Of a stretch of 64,000 nucleotides of DNA, positions 17,902 through 26,638 are shown one piece after another. This DNA is from an uncultured Clostridia bacterium (GTDB lineage: Bacteria > Bacillota > Clostridia > Oscillospirales > Acutalibacteraceae), in NCBI GenBank assembly GCA_937884995.1, contig CAKZZL010000038.1, positions 1 to 64,000 on the forward strand, in the 5' to 3' direction. The position numbers and the translations under genes were made by a program. Position 1 is the first letter of the stretch; every line of letters begins with the position of its first letter. The notes beneath the pieces are model-generated. The model did no database searches. It saw only the letters and a program-made list of their open reading frames with translations, and had not been told where the DNA came from.

Positions 17902-18123
17902 ATGTATCAGATAACAAAAGACATTACTATTGGTGAAATACTTGAAAATGCAAGTGAAACCATTCCTTTCTTTGTGGAAATGGGAATGCATTGTTTGGGA
18001 TGTCCGGCTTCACTAATGGAATCAGTAGGGGATGCTTGTATGGTTCATGGTGTGGATGCTGACGATTTTGTAGAACGCATTAATGAATTTTTAATGCAAT
18101 CAAATGACAAAAAGGAAGACTAA
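17902..18123 (+). CDS. DUF1858 small redox-disulfide-type protein
   Basis: This 73-residue protein matches the DUF1858/hybrid-cluster-associated disulfide domain, related to the N-terminus of ScdA iron-sulfur repair proteins. It shows TIGEILE near residue 11, then the paired cysteines in HCLGCPAS near 32-38, then VDADDFVERIN. The CxxC pair suggests a redox or metal role, but no function is established. It lies 3 bases after ileS and ends at a hairpin, so it is transcribed with ileS. Confidence 0.8.
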   Translation: MYQITKDITIGEILENASETIPFFVEMGMHCLGCPASLMESVGDACMVHGVDADDFVERINEFLMQSNDKKED

Positions 18124-18128
18124 ATGCC

Positions 18129-18154
18129 AAATCCCCCAAGTATGGGGGATTTTC
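18129..18154 (+). terminator. Hairpin/terminator between the DUF1858 gene and trmK
   Basis: A 9-bp stem (AAATCCCCC 18129-18137 with 18144-18152) merges into a short T-run. It ends only about 11 bases before the trmK ATG, so trmK has no room for its own promoter or normal ribosome binding site behind it. It may act as an attenuator. Confidence 0.75.
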
Positions 18155-18164
18155 TTGAATTGAT

Positions 18165-18830
18165 ATGAAATTAGACAAGAGATTAAGTGCTGTAGCTGAA
18201 TATGTCAGAAAAAACTCTATATTGGCTGATATAGGGACTGACCACGCATATCTTCCTACATATTTGCTCTTATCCGGTAAAATACAACATGCAATTGCAT
18301 CAGACTTAAGAAAAGGCCCCTTAAATAACGCTGCTAAAACACTTGATGAATATATGTTAAGTGATAAAGTTGAACTTCGTATTTCTGACGGTCTTGACTC
18401 TATTAAAGAAAACGAAGTCAATGAAATTACTATATGCGGTATGGGCGGTTTACTTATATCTGATTTTATTAAAAGAACAAACTGGCTTAAAAACAAGAAT
18501 ATTCATTTGATTTTACAACCAATGACACATATAGAGGATCTTAGGAAAACTTTATCTTCAATCGGATTTAAGATTGAATCGGAAAAATATGTTAAAGATG
18601 ATAACAAATATTATGTTATTCTCAGCGCATATTATGAGGATGAAATAATAACTTTCCCCGAGCATGTATATGTTATTGGTTTTGGAAATAGAGAAGATAA
18701 AATATATATTGAATATTTAAGAAAATTATATGATAAATATTATAAAAAATATTTGGCATTAAAAAATTCAGATAATGAATACAGGGAAGTTGAATATTTG
18801 CTTATGGAGATTAAAAAATGCTTGAACTAA
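18165..18830 (+). CDS. trmK: tRNA (adenine-22-N1)-methyltransferase TrmK
   Basis: This 221-residue class I SAM-dependent methyltransferase methylates A22 in the D-loop of certain tRNAs. The SAM-binding motif ADIGTDHAYLP is near residues 20-30, ASDLRKGPL near 45, and the characteristic ICGMGGLLI near 87. The ATG is the only usable start, because TGA lies in frame at 18156, yet no clear Shine-Dalgarno is visible. It overlaps the Nif3-family gene by 13 bases, the usual trmK-nif3 pairing in Firmicutes. Confidence 0.92.
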   Translation: MKLDKRLSAVAEYVRKNSILADIGTDHAYLPTYLLLSGKIQHAIASDLRKGPLNNAAKTLDEYMLSDKVELRISDGLDSIKENEVNEITICGMGGLLISDFIKRTNWLKNKNIHLILQPMTHIEDLRKTLSSIGFKIESEKYVKDDNKYYVILSAYYEDEIITFPEHVYVIGFGNREDKIYIEYLRKLYDKYYKKYLALKNSDNEYREVEYLLMEIKKCLN

Positions 18831-19567
18831 ATGATGTTTATGATTATATTGATGAACTTGCTCCATTTTCCGATGCAACAGAATGGGATAATGTAGGCAT
18901 ATCGGTTGGCTGTTTGGATGAGGAAATTAAAGCTATAGGTTTTGCTCTCGACATAACCAAAGATGTTATAAATCAGGCAATAGAAAAGAATATAAACCTT
19001 ATCATAACTCATCATCCGCTTAAGCTTATCGTAGATGAAACTAATTTAACCAGTTTAACCAAATGTGAGGAAATGCTTATTCAAAATGAAATTTGCCATA
19101 TCGCAGCGCATACAAATTATGATATAGCTAAAGACGGAGTGAATGAACAATTAATTCATAAACTTAAACTTAATATTCTTTCTAAAGTCGAGAACGAATG
19201 TCTTTATATTTGTGAATTAAATGAAGAAAAAGATATAGAAGAATTCACAGATTATGTAAAGGATATACTTAATGCTAAAATAAGGTACAGCAAAGCAGTA
19301 ACAAATCTTAAAAAAATAGCTGTTTGTTCAGGAAGTGGCAGCAGTTATCTGTCATTAGCAAAAGAATACAGATGTGACGCATTACTGACCGGAGACGGCG
19401 GACATCACGCATTTCTTGATGCTGATGAACTTGACATATCTTTGATATGTGCAGGTCATTTCGAGACAGAATATCTGGCAATGCCTTTACTTTGCGAAAA
19501 AGTAAATAATAAGTTTAATATACCTTGTTATTTGTTAAAACAGGTATCACCGATTAATACAAAGTAA
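18818..19567 (+). CDS. Nif3-like dinuclear metal-centre protein (DUF34)
   Basis: This 249-residue member of the NIF3/DUF34 family shows WDNVGISVG near residue 22, ITHHPLK near 64, AAHTNYD near 95, GDGGHHAFLD near 190 and GHFETEY near 210, which supply the conserved dimetal-site ligands. It lacks the central PII-like insertion found in longer members. Biochemical function is unsettled; members are annotated as GTP cyclohydrolase I type 2 homologues without firm proof. The overlap with trmK indicates translational coupling. Confidence 0.88.
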   Translation: MLELNDVYDYIDELAPFSDATEWDNVGISVGCLDEEIKAIGFALDITKDVINQAIEKNINLIITHHPLKLIVDETNLTSLTKCEEMLIQNEICHIAAHTNYDIAKDGVNEQLIHKLKLNILSKVENECLYICELNEEKDIEEFTDYVKDILNAKIRYSKAVTNLKKIAVCSGSGSSYLSLAKEYRCDALLTGDGGHHAFLDADELDISLICAGHFETEYLAMPLLCEKVNNKFNIPCYLLKQVSPINTK

Positions 19568-19576
19568 GGATTTTTT

Positions 19577-21325
19577 ATGGCATTAGACGGAATTACACTT
19601 GGACTTGTTAAAAATGAATTATCAAATACTCTTTTAGGTGCTAAAGTTGATAAAATTCATCAACCCTCAAAAAATGAGCTGGTCTTTATATTGCGAACTA
19701 GAAACGGCTCGTTTCGACTGTATATGTCTGCAAATAACCAAAGCCCTAGAATTCATTTAAGCTCATATACAATTGAAAATCCTAATACGCCTCCCATGTT
19801 TTGCATGCTTTTAAGAAAAAGACTTGCTTCTGCTGTATTGTCAGAAATAAAGCAATATGGGAATGACCGTGTATTAGAGCTTGTCTTTGATGCTGTTACA
19901 GAAATAGGGGATAAGACAAAATATTATATTATCTGCGAGATAATATCTCAAAAAAGCAATATAATTTTCCTTGACTCTGACAAAAAAATTATTGATTCTA
20001 TAAAACGTATAACAAATGATTATAAAGATATACGTGAAATATACCCCGGCCTCATATATAATTATCCCGAAAGACAAAATAAATACGATATATTGACAGA
20101 ATCAGAAGAAACAATATTAAATGCTATACTTTCTTTTACGGATTTAACGGTCTCTAAAGCATGTCTCAGTGCAATAGAGGGAATTTCTCCTTTGATATCC
20201 AGGGAATTGGCCTATAGGACAGTTTACGGCGATTGTAATATATCAGAACTTAGTGATATAGAAAAAGAAAGATTAAAAATTGAAATTAAAAGATTAAAAG
20301 ATGAAATTGATAAACCTAAGGCATATAGTTTAAGCTTCGAGGATAATAAGAATTTTGATTTTACATTTACTAAAATAAGACAATATAATGATGCGGTCAC
20401 AATAGATGAATATGATTCTTTTTGTGATTTGCTGGATAATTTCTACTTTGAAAAAGACAGATATTTAAGAACTAAACAAAAAGCCGCAGATCTCTTTAAG
20501 CTTCTAAATAATGCTATTGAAAGAACTTCAAAAAAAGTTAATATACGAAAGCTGGAACTTGAAAAAAGCAAAGACAGAGATAAGTTAAAATTATATGCCG
20601 AACTTATTACGGCAAACCAATATAAGATAAATGAAAAATCATCATATTATGAAATCGAAAATTACTATGATGAAGGTAAAATAATTAAAATTAAAGTAGA
20701 TCCTTCTTTAACTGCACAACAAAATGCTCAGAAGTTATATAAGGAATACAAGAAATCTGTTGCTGCCGAAAAAATCTTATATGACCTTATCAAAGAAGGG
20801 GAAGATGAGCTGACTTATCTTGATTCGGTTATAGACTCTTTAAGCAGATCATCATCTGAGTCAGAAATAACCGAAATAAGAAATGAGCTTATATCTGAAG
20901 GATACTTAAAAGCAAAAAACACTAAAAATAAGGCTAAAAAGAGTCCTTCGGTTAAAACTCTAGAATTTTTATCATCAGATGGTTTTAATATATTTGTCGG
21001 ACGAAATAATATTCAAAATGATTTTTTGACTTTTAAGCAAGCAAAAAATTATGATATTTGGCTTCATGTTCAAAGACAGCCTGGTTCACATACAATAATT
21101 TCAAGCGATAACAAAAAGGTAACTGATAATACTATAAAAGAAGCAGCCATAATTGCTGCATATTATAGTAAAGCAAGTCAGTCTTCTTCTGTTGCAGTTG
21201 ATTACAGTTTAGTGAAAAATATTAAAAAGCCTAACGGAGCAAAACCGGGTAAAGTTATATATCATGATTATAATACTCTTTATGTTACTCCGGATAAGGA
21301 AACAGTAGAAAAACTAAAAAAATAA
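19577..21325 (+). CDS. rqcH: Rqc2/RqcH NFACT protein, ribosome quality control
   Basis: This 582-residue NFACT-family protein has an N-terminal NFACT-N domain (MALDGITLGLVKNEL, KVDKIHQPSKNELVF), a charged coiled-coil middle (about 290-450) and a C-terminal NFACT-R domain with the diagnostic DIWLHVQRQPGSH near residue 495. In Firmicutes RqcH binds stalled 50S subunits and directs C-terminal alanine tailing of nascent chains. It was formerly called fibronectin-binding protein. It follows the Nif3-family gene by 9 bases and ends in a terminator shared with metK. Confidence 0.93.
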   Translation: MALDGITLGLVKNELSNTLLGAKVDKIHQPSKNELVFILRTRNGSFRLYMSANNQSPRIHLSSYTIENPNTPPMFCMLLRKRLASAVLSEIKQYGNDRVLELVFDAVTEIGDKTKYYIICEIISQKSNIIFLDSDKKIIDSIKRITNDYKDIREIYPGLIYNYPERQNKYDILTESEETILNAILSFTDLTVSKACLSAIEGISPLISRELAYRTVYGDCNISELSDIEKERLKIEIKRLKDEIDKPKAYSLSFEDNKNFDFTFTKIRQYNDAVTIDEYDSFCDLLDNFYFEKDRYLRTKQKAADLFKLLNNAIERTSKKVNIRKLELEKSKDRDKLKLYAELITANQYKINEKSSYYEIENYYDEGKIIKIKVDPSLTAQQNAQKLYKEYKKSVAAEKILYDLIKEGEDELTYLDSVIDSLSRSSSESEITEIRNELISEGYLKAKNTKNKAKKSPSVKTLEFLSSDGFNIFVGRNNIQNDFLTFKQAKNYDIWLHVQRQPGSHTIISSDNKKVTDNTIKEAAIIAAYYSKASQSSSVAVDYSLVKNIKKPNGAKPGKVIYHDYNTLYVTPDKETVEKLKK

Positions 21326-21352
21326 CTCTCCGAAAAGAGAGTTTATTTTTTT
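21324..21352. terminator. Terminator between convergent rqcH and metK
   Basis: A 7-bp stem (AACTCTC 21324-21330 with 21337-21343) overlaps the rqcH stop codon and is followed by TATTTTTTT on the plus strand. The minus-strand metK stop lies directly on its other side. Confidence 0.8.
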
Positions 21353-22541
21353 AATATTCACTTGCTATTTTTTGAATTTCTTCAACCTTATCTGTACATT
21401 CCCATTTAACATTTAGGTCTGTTCTTCCCATATGTCCGTATGCCGCAAGGTTTTTATATATCGGTTTTCTTAAGTCAAGCTTATCTATTATTGCAGCCGG
21501 CCTTAAATCAAATACTTTATTAACAATATCAGCTATATCAGTGTCCTTAATCTTTCCGGTTCCAAATGTGTCAACCATAATAGATACCGGCTTTGCAACG
21601 CCTATAGCATAAGCAAGTTGTATCTCACATTTGCTAGCAAGATTGCTCGCTACTATGTTTTTTGCAACATATCTTGCTGCATATGCTGCGGAACGGTCAA
21701 CCTTAGTAGGATCTTTGCCGGAAAATGCACCGCCGCCGTGTCTTGAATATCCGCCATAGGTATCTACAATTATTTTCCTTCCAGTAAGCCCTGAATCTCC
21801 TGCGGGACCTCCTATAACGAATCTACCTGTAGGATTTATATAATATTTAGTATTTTCATCAATTAGTTTTGAAGGTATTACTTCAAGAATAACATGTTTT
21901 TTTATATCTTCACGAAGTTTTTCAAGACTTACATCTGCGCTGTGCTGAGATGATACAACAATTGTATCAATTCTGACAGGGTTCTTATTATCATCATATT
22001 CAACGGTTACTTGTGTTTTACCATCAGCATAAAGATAGGGAAGTGTGTTATCTTTTCTTACCTTAGTAAGTTGAACAGCAAGTTTATTAGCCATTGATAT
22101 TGGAAGTGGCATAAGTTCCGGTGTATCATCGCATGCAAAACCGAACATCATGCCCTGGTCTCCTGCACCATTAAGATTATATGCATCATCCTCTCCTTCC
22201 TTGTCCTCGAGAGAATGGTCAACGCCAAGAGCTATATCCGAAGATTGTTTATCCAGTGCTACTAATACTGCACAAGTATTTCCGTCAAAATACTTTTCGC
22301 TTGAATCATAGCCGATATCAATAATAGTTTTACGTACAATATCGGGAATATTAACGTTAGCCTTAGATGATATTTCTCCCATAACCATAACCTGACCGGT
22401 AGTTATAGTTGTTTCACAAGCAACTCTTGACATATTATCCTGTTCAAGCATTGCATCAAGTATCGAATCTGAAATTTTATCACATATTTTATCCGGATGT
22501 CCTTCAGTAACCGATTCAGAAGTAAATAAATATCTAGCCAT
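21351..22541 (-). CDS. metK: S-adenosylmethionine synthetase
   Basis: MetK makes S-adenosylmethionine from methionine and ATP. The 396-residue length is normal. GHPDKICDKISD near residue 14, the hexapeptide-type loop GAGDQGMMFG near 125 and GRFVIGGPAGDSGLTGRKII near 240-260 are conserved. A strong AAGGAGG ribosome binding site precedes the ATG. A SAM-I riboswitch with a terminator immediately upstream shows product feedback control at transcription. It has its own promoter behind ribU. Confidence 0.97.
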   Translation of the reverse strand: MARYLFTSESVTEGHPDKICDKISDSILDAMLEQDNMSRVACETTITTGQVMVMGEISSKANVNIPDIVRKTIIDIGYDSSEKYFDGNTCAVLVALDKQSSDIALGVDHSLEDKEGEDDAYNLNGAGDQGMMFGFACDDTPELMPLPISMANKLAVQLTKVRKDNTLPYLYADGKTQVTVEYDDNKNPVRIDTIVVSSQHSADVSLEKLREDIKKHVILEVIPSKLIDENTKYYINPTGRFVIGGPAGDSGLTGRKIIVDTYGGYSRHGGGAFSGKDPTKVDRSAAYAARYVAKNIVASNLASKCEIQLAYAIGVAKPVSIMVDTFGTGKIKDTDIADIVNKVFDLRPAAIIDKLDLRKPIYKNLAAYGHMGRTDLNVKWECTDKVEEIQKIASEY

Positions 22542-22556
22542 TTTTGCCTCCTTAAT

Positions 22557-22683
22557 AAAAATGCACCCAAATAAGGGTGCGTATAACCCTTATCTTTCGG
22601 ATAATTCCGCAGGATTTAGCACCTTGCTTTCAGCAGGTTGCCGTGGTATCATCGGGCCTGTCCCTAAACCACTCTTCATAAGG
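22557..22683 (-). ncRNA. SAM-I (S-box) riboswitch controlling metK
   Basis: Read on the minus strand, the aptamer (22683 to 22588) has the S-box core: AAGAGTGG, AGGGA, the CACGGCAACC turn, GGTGCTAAATCC and a P1 helix CCTTAT/ATAAGG. The expression platform shows three exclusive pairings. P1 uses 22588-22593. An antiterminator pairs ATAAGGG (22593-22587) with CCCTTAT (22577-22571). A terminator pairs GCACCC (22580-22575) with GGGTGC (22568-22563) before a U-run. High SAM should stabilise P1 and thus termination. Confidence 0.95.
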
Positions 22684-22702
22684 TCGTATTCAATTCTTTA
22701 TA

Positions 22703-22731
22703 ATATTACTATATATATTTTTCTTTGTCAA
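22703..22731 (-). promoter_or_regulatory. Sigma-A promoter for the metK riboswitch transcript
   Basis: On the minus strand, TTGACA (22731-22726), a 17-base spacer and TAATAT (22708-22703). The -35 box abuts the ribU stop codon. Confidence 0.7.
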
Positions 22732-23364
22732 TTATATATTATCAATATTTTTCTTTTTTATATTTCCTTTAAGTATCGGTGATAATGGTTTATATATTGA
22801 AAAACATATAATACAATCGATCATACCTTTACAAAATGTAAATGGAATATTGAAGATACAAAGTGCTTTTATAAGCGAATCAGTTCCTGATAATATCTGA
22901 TCATACATAGAAATAATTGCAGACATCGGCATTCCGTATATTTTTACGTATGCAGGGTAAACCAGGAAATAATTAAGGGGAAGTGAGGCCAAAGCCATGA
23001 GTGTTGTTCCTGCTATAGTTGCTATTAAAGCACCCTTTCTGGTCTTTTTATACTTATATATAAAACCGGTTGTTAAACAAAAAACAGCACCTAAAAGGAA
23101 ATTACAAAGTTCTCCTACGCCCAGACTTGATCCGAATGGAAGGTGAATAAGATTTTTGATAAGTTCAATAATAACCCCGTAAAAAGGTCCCAATGAAAAT
23201 GAACCGAGAATTGCCGGTAAATCACTGAAATCAAGCTTTATGAAAACAGGCATAATCGGTATCGAAAATTCAAAAAACTGTAATATTGCAGCTATAGCGC
23301 TAAGTATTGCAGTGACAGCAATTTTAATGTTTCTGTTTTTTCTCTTGTTAGTTATTTCAGACAT
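22732..23364 (-). CDS. ribU: Riboflavin ECF transporter S component RibU
   Basis: This 210-residue membrane protein has about six hydrophobic helices and is the substrate-binding S component of an energy-coupling-factor transporter for riboflavin. It contains the family-typical LDFSDLPAILGSFSLGP and a region resembling ELIKNLIHLPFGSSLGVGEL. The start is taken at the ATG at 23364, because the upstream TTG at 23382 lies within the GAAAGAAGG ribosome binding site. The FMN riboswitch directly upstream supports the flavin substrate. The ECF ATPases and T component are not in this window. Confidence 0.92.
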   Translation of the reverse strand: MSEITNKRKNRNIKIAVTAILSAIAAILQFFEFSIPIMPVFIKLDFSDLPAILGSFSLGPFYGVIIELIKNLIHLPFGSSLGVGELCNFLLGAVFCLTTGFIYKYKKTRKGALIATIAGTTLMALASLPLNYFLVYPAYVKIYGMPMSAIISMYDQILSGTDSLIKALCIFNIPFTFCKGMIDCIICFSIYKPLSPILKGNIKKKNIDNI

Positions 23365-23400
23365 AAAAATACCTTCTTTCAATTTTTAGCTGTCAACAAA

Positions 23401-23555
23401 GAAAAAGTCCTGCAAGTTTTCTTGCAGGGTGTAAAATAAAGATAAAATAAATCTTCTTTCATCCGGACTATACCGTTGGTATGGGAATTTCACCCATTCA
23501 GCATAAAGCACGTGGACTGTAACCACCAGTGGAGAATTTCACTCCGCCCTGAAGA
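23401..23555 (-). ncRNA. FMN riboswitch (RFN element) controlling ribU
   Basis: On the minus strand the aptamer runs 23555 to 23452 and is closed by TCTTC/GAAGA. It carries the conserved RFN segments TCAGGGCGGAGTGAAATTC, CCACTGGTGG, GTCCACG and AGTCCGGATGAAAGAAG. The platform is an 8-bp terminator hairpin (CCTGCAAG, 23428-23421, with CTTGCAGG, 23416-23409) followed by ACTTTTTC. Bound FMN should favour termination, so riboflavin uptake is shut off when flavin is plentiful. Confidence 0.96.
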
Positions 23556-23569
23556 CAACTATTAATTTT

Positions 23570-23597
23570 ATTATACAATAATATATCTTTTTGTCAA
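23570..23597 (-). promoter_or_regulatory. Sigma-A promoter for the ribU riboswitch transcript
   Basis: On the minus strand, consensus TTGACA (23597-23592), a 16-base spacer and consensus TATAAT (23575-23570). The -35 box starts right after the manA stop codon. Confidence 0.8.
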
Positions 23598-24545
23598 CTA
23601 AACTCTTGTTTTGATAATACTTAGATTTCCTTCTATTATTACTTTACCTGTATTTGCAGGAATAAATAATGAATCACCTTTTTTTATTTCAAGATTATCG
23701 ACTTTTCCACATCCATCAGTAACAAGTAGCGATACAAAAGAACTATTATCAACATTCATTTCAAATTCAGACGATATTATAAGGTTATATACTTCAAACA
23801 AATCACATTTTACAAGTAATTGAGAACTATATCCGTTATATATTTCAAGTTCTCCCTGAGCTTTAGTTGAATATTTAGGTTTTTCGCATTTAGTTACATC
23901 TATTGCTTTGTTTATATGAAGCTCACGTGCTTTCCCATCTTTACCTATTCTTCCGTAATCATATACTCTGTATGTAGTGTTGGAGTTTTGCTGGATTTCA
24001 GCTAAAAGTATACCTTTGCCTATTGCATGTAATGTTCCTGCTTCAATGAAGAAGAAATCTCCTTTTTTAACATCTACCTTATTTACATATTTCAAAAAGC
24101 TGTTGTCTTTTATGGATTTTTCAAATTCTTCTTTTGTTATTTCATCCTTAAAACCATATATTAGCCTGGCGCCGGGCTCGGCATCCAATATATACCAACA
24201 TTCTGTCTTACCGTATTCACTTTCAACTCTTAGTGCATAATCATTATCCGGATGCACCTGAACAGATAAATCATCTTTAGCATCTATAAATTTAATAAGG
24301 ATAGGAAAATCAGTATATTTTTTAACTTTTTCACCGAGTAAGTCCGGATTTTCATCTATAACTGACTTTAGCGTTTTACCGGCATATTTTCCGTTTTGAA
24401 TGATGTTATTACCGTCTTTATGACATGACAGCATCCAAGCTTCGGATATCTTATCAAGATCTGAATCAAATCCGAAAAGATCTCTCATTTTATTGCCGCC
24501 CCATATATAGTCCTTAAATGCAGGCGATAACTTAATAATATACAT
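23598..24545 (-). CDS. manA: Mannose-6-phosphate isomerase, class I
   Basis: This 315-residue cupin-fold, zinc-dependent isomerase interconverts mannose 6-phosphate and fructose 6-phosphate. LSVQVHPDN near residue 93, GKTECWYIL near 112, EAGTLHAIGKG near 168 and the substrate-site stretch QQNSNTTYRVYDYGR near 185-199 are all present. The C-terminus is short, as in Firmicutes ManA. GGAGATAAT precedes the ATG. It could serve mannan use or supply GDP-mannose for glycans; no adjacent gene decides which. Confidence 0.93.
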   Translation of the reverse strand: MYIIKLSPAFKDYIWGGNKMRDLFGFDSDLDKISEAWMLSCHKDGNNIIQNGKYAGKTLKSVIDENPDLLGEKVKKYTDFPILIKFIDAKDDLSVQVHPDNDYALRVESEYGKTECWYILDAEPGARLIYGFKDEITKEEFEKSIKDNSFLKYVNKVDVKKGDFFFIEAGTLHAIGKGILLAEIQQNSNTTYRVYDYGRIGKDGKARELHINKAIDVTKCEKPKYSTKAQGELEIYNGYSSQLLVKCDLFEVYNLIISSEFEMNVDNSSFVSLLVTDGCGKVDNLEIKKGDSLFIPANTGKVIIEGNLSIIKTRV

Positions 24546-24568
24546 AATATTATCTCCGTTTTTTCTTT

Positions 24569-24597
24569 ATTTTAACATTTGAACCCGCTTATATCAA
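24569..24597 (-). promoter_or_regulatory. Candidate sigma-A promoter for manA
   Basis: On the minus strand, TTGATA (24597-24592), a 17-base spacer and TAAAAT (24574-24569), about 24 bases before the manA start. Confidence 0.5.
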
Positions 24598-24669
24598 TAT
24601 CAAACTAAATATTGAAAAATAAAGCTAAATATATTAAAATATTATATATTATTTTTGGAGGCTAAACAA

Positions 24670-25938
24670 GTGACATATTCCGAAATGACTAAAGAAGAGT
24701 TAAAAGAATTAAAAAATGAATTGGGTATCGAATATGATAAATACAAATCAATGAATTTATCACTGGATATGTCAAGGGGAAAACCGGGTACAGATCAGCT
24801 TGATATTTCATTGGGTGTCTTAATGACTGTTGAACCTGAGGATTATATCTCTGAGACCGGCTTTGATTACAGAAACTATGGTATTCTTGACGGAATTCCA
24901 GAGTGTAAGAAACTCTTTGCTGACTTGCTGCAAGTCGATGCAGAAAACATCATTGTTTGCGGTAACTCAAGCCTTAATTTAATGTTTGATTATTTGACAC
25001 AATGTTATTACAAGGGTGTGTGCGGTAATAAACCATGGAAAGAACAGGGAAAAGTTAAGTTCATATGTCCTGTTCCGGGATATGACAGACATTTTTCAAT
25101 AGCTGAATTTTTAGGAATTGAAATGATTCCTGTTATGACTAATAGCGAAGGACCGGATATGGATGCAATCCGTGAACTTGTAAAAGATCCTATGGTAAAG
25201 GGTGCCTTCTGTGTTCCTAAATACTCAAATCCAACCGGAATAATATACAGCGACAGAGTTGTTAAAGAATTTGCAGAATTAAAACCTGCTGCTGATGATT
25301 TTAGAGTTATCTGGGATAACGCATATTGTATTCATGATTTAGTTGATAGTCCAAAACAATTAGCTAATATATTTGATTATGCACTTAAAAACGGTACTGA
25401 AAAGCTTTTTGTCGAATTTACATCTACATCTAAAATATCTTTCCCTGGTGCGGGTGTTTCTTGTATTGCTGCATCGACATATAATGTGAAAGATATTTTA
25501 GGTCGAATGAAATACCAAACAATAGGTTTTGATAAACTAAACCAGCTTCGTCATATTAAATATTTCAAGGATGTCAACGGCATAAGAGAACATATGAAAA
25601 AACATGCTTCTATAATCAGACCTAAGTTTGATATTGTATTGGAAGCTTTGGAAAATGAGATTAAACCGATTGAAATAGGAAAATGGATTAAGCCTGAGGG
25701 CGGTTATTTTATAAGTTATGATGTTACTGTAGGCAGCGCCAAGAGAATAGGGGAGCTTTGTAAAGATTTAGGTCTTGTTCTTACTTCTGTAGGTGCTACT
25801 TATCCTTATGGCAACGATCCTGATGACAAAAATATACGTATAGCTCCGACTTATCCGTCACAAGATGATTTAAGAATGGCTGTTAAAATATTTTGCTTAT
25901 GTGCAAAGATTGCCGCAATAGAATCTTTACTGAAATAA
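24670..25938 (+). CDS. PLP-dependent aminotransferase, class I type Ic (aspartate aminotransferase-like)
   Basis: This is a fold-type I PLP enzyme of about 422 residues, resembling the type Ic aspartate aminotransferase group. Visible are LSLDMSRGKPG near residue 30, YRNYGILDGIPECKK, CPVPGYDRHF near 140, PKYSNPTGIIYSDR near 180, WDNAYCIHD near 218 and the expected PLP-lysine region TSTSKISFPGAGVS near 258. The GTG at 24670 is chosen over the in-frame TTG at 24655, because that TTG forms part of the TTGGAGG ribosome binding site. Substrate specificity is inferred only from the family. Confidence 0.88.
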   Translation: MTYSEMTKEELKELKNELGIEYDKYKSMNLSLDMSRGKPGTDQLDISLGVLMTVEPEDYISETGFDYRNYGILDGIPECKKLFADLLQVDAENIIVCGNSSLNLMFDYLTQCYYKGVCGNKPWKEQGKVKFICPVPGYDRHFSIAEFLGIEMIPVMTNSEGPDMDAIRELVKDPMVKGAFCVPKYSNPTGIIYSDRVVKEFAELKPAADDFRVIWDNAYCIHDLVDSPKQLANIFDYALKNGTEKLFVEFTSTSKISFPGAGVSCIAASTYNVKDILGRMKYQTIGFDKLNQLRHIKYFKDVNGIREHMKKHASIIRPKFDIVLEALENEIKPIEIGKWIKPEGGYFISYDVTVGSAKRIGELCKDLGLVLTSVGATYPYGNDPDDKNIRIAPTYPSQDDLRMAVKIFCLCAKIAAIESLLK

Positions 25939-25951
25939 GGTGATGAACTTT

Positions 25952-26638
25952 ATGAATAAAGTATCAGCTGTTATCGTTGCTGCAGGCAGTTCTTCACGTA
26001 TGATGGGGATAGATAAGCAGCTTTTGGAAATTGATAATGTTCCTGTTATTATAAGAAGTACAATGGCATATCAAAATTCTGATTTAGTAGATAATATAGT
26101 TATCGTCAGCAGAATTGATATGGTCGATAAAATTGAAAAATTAGTTGATTTATATAAGATTAATAAAGTTTCTAATATAGTTATTGGCGGAGAAAACCGT
26201 GCACAGAGTGTCATTAACGGTATAAAAGGATGCGGAGATTGTGAATATATAGTTATTCATGACGGAGCAAGACCTTTTATTTCTAATGAAGATATTGAAA
26301 ATACCATAAAAGCAGCCTTTGAATATGACTGTGCTGCACTTGCAAAGATTGCCACAGATACAATAAAAATTATGGATGACCAAAATTATATATCTTCAAC
26401 TGTAGATAGAAATTATGTTTGTTTAATGCAGACTCCGCAGGTATTCAAAAAGTCTGTATATATTGATTCTATTGAAAAAGCCCAAGACTTATCTTTAGTT
26501 ACTGATGATTGTATGCTTCTTGAAAATGCAGGTTATAAAGTGAAAATTGTTGAAGCAAAATCTTTTAACTTAAAAATAACAACTCCTGTTGACATAGATA
26601 TTGCAAATGCATATATAAGGAGGCAAAAGAATGGTTAG
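25952..26638 (+). CDS. ispD: 2-C-methyl-D-erythritol 4-phosphate cytidylyltransferase
   Basis: IspD transfers CMP from CTP to methylerythritol 4-phosphate in the MEP pathway. It shows the nucleotide-binding N-terminus AVIVAAGSSSRMMG, then IVIGGENRAQSVING near residue 70, VIHDGARPFIS near 95 and TPQVFK near 155. The ATG at 25952 follows AAGGTGATG at good spacing and gives 228 residues, so the upstream GTG and ATG are not used. It overlaps ispF by 8 bases, a common pairing. Confidence 0.95.
   Translation: MNKVSAVIVAAGSSSRMMGIDKQLLEIDNVPVIIRSTMAYQNSDLVDNIVIVSRIDMVDKIEKLVDLYKINKVSNIVIGGENRAQSVINGIKGCGDCEYIVIHDGARPFISNEDIENTIKAAFEYDCAALAKIATDTIKIMDDQNYISSTVDRNYVCLMQTPQVFKKSVYIDSIEKAQDLSLVTDDCMLLENAGYKVKIVEAKSFNLKITTPVDIDIANAYIRRQKNG

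Noticed and set aside
18080..18496. 138-codon minus-strand frame over trmK
   Set aside because: It is antisense to a well-conserved methyltransferase and has no start signal.
22561..22782. Plus-strand open frame of 73 codons
   Set aside because: It lies wholly over the minus-strand SAM-I riboswitch and metK promoter; it is explained by those elements.
24655..24669. TTG start for the aminotransferase
   Set aside because: That TTG is part of the TTGGAGG ribosome binding site; GTG at 24670 has correct spacing.
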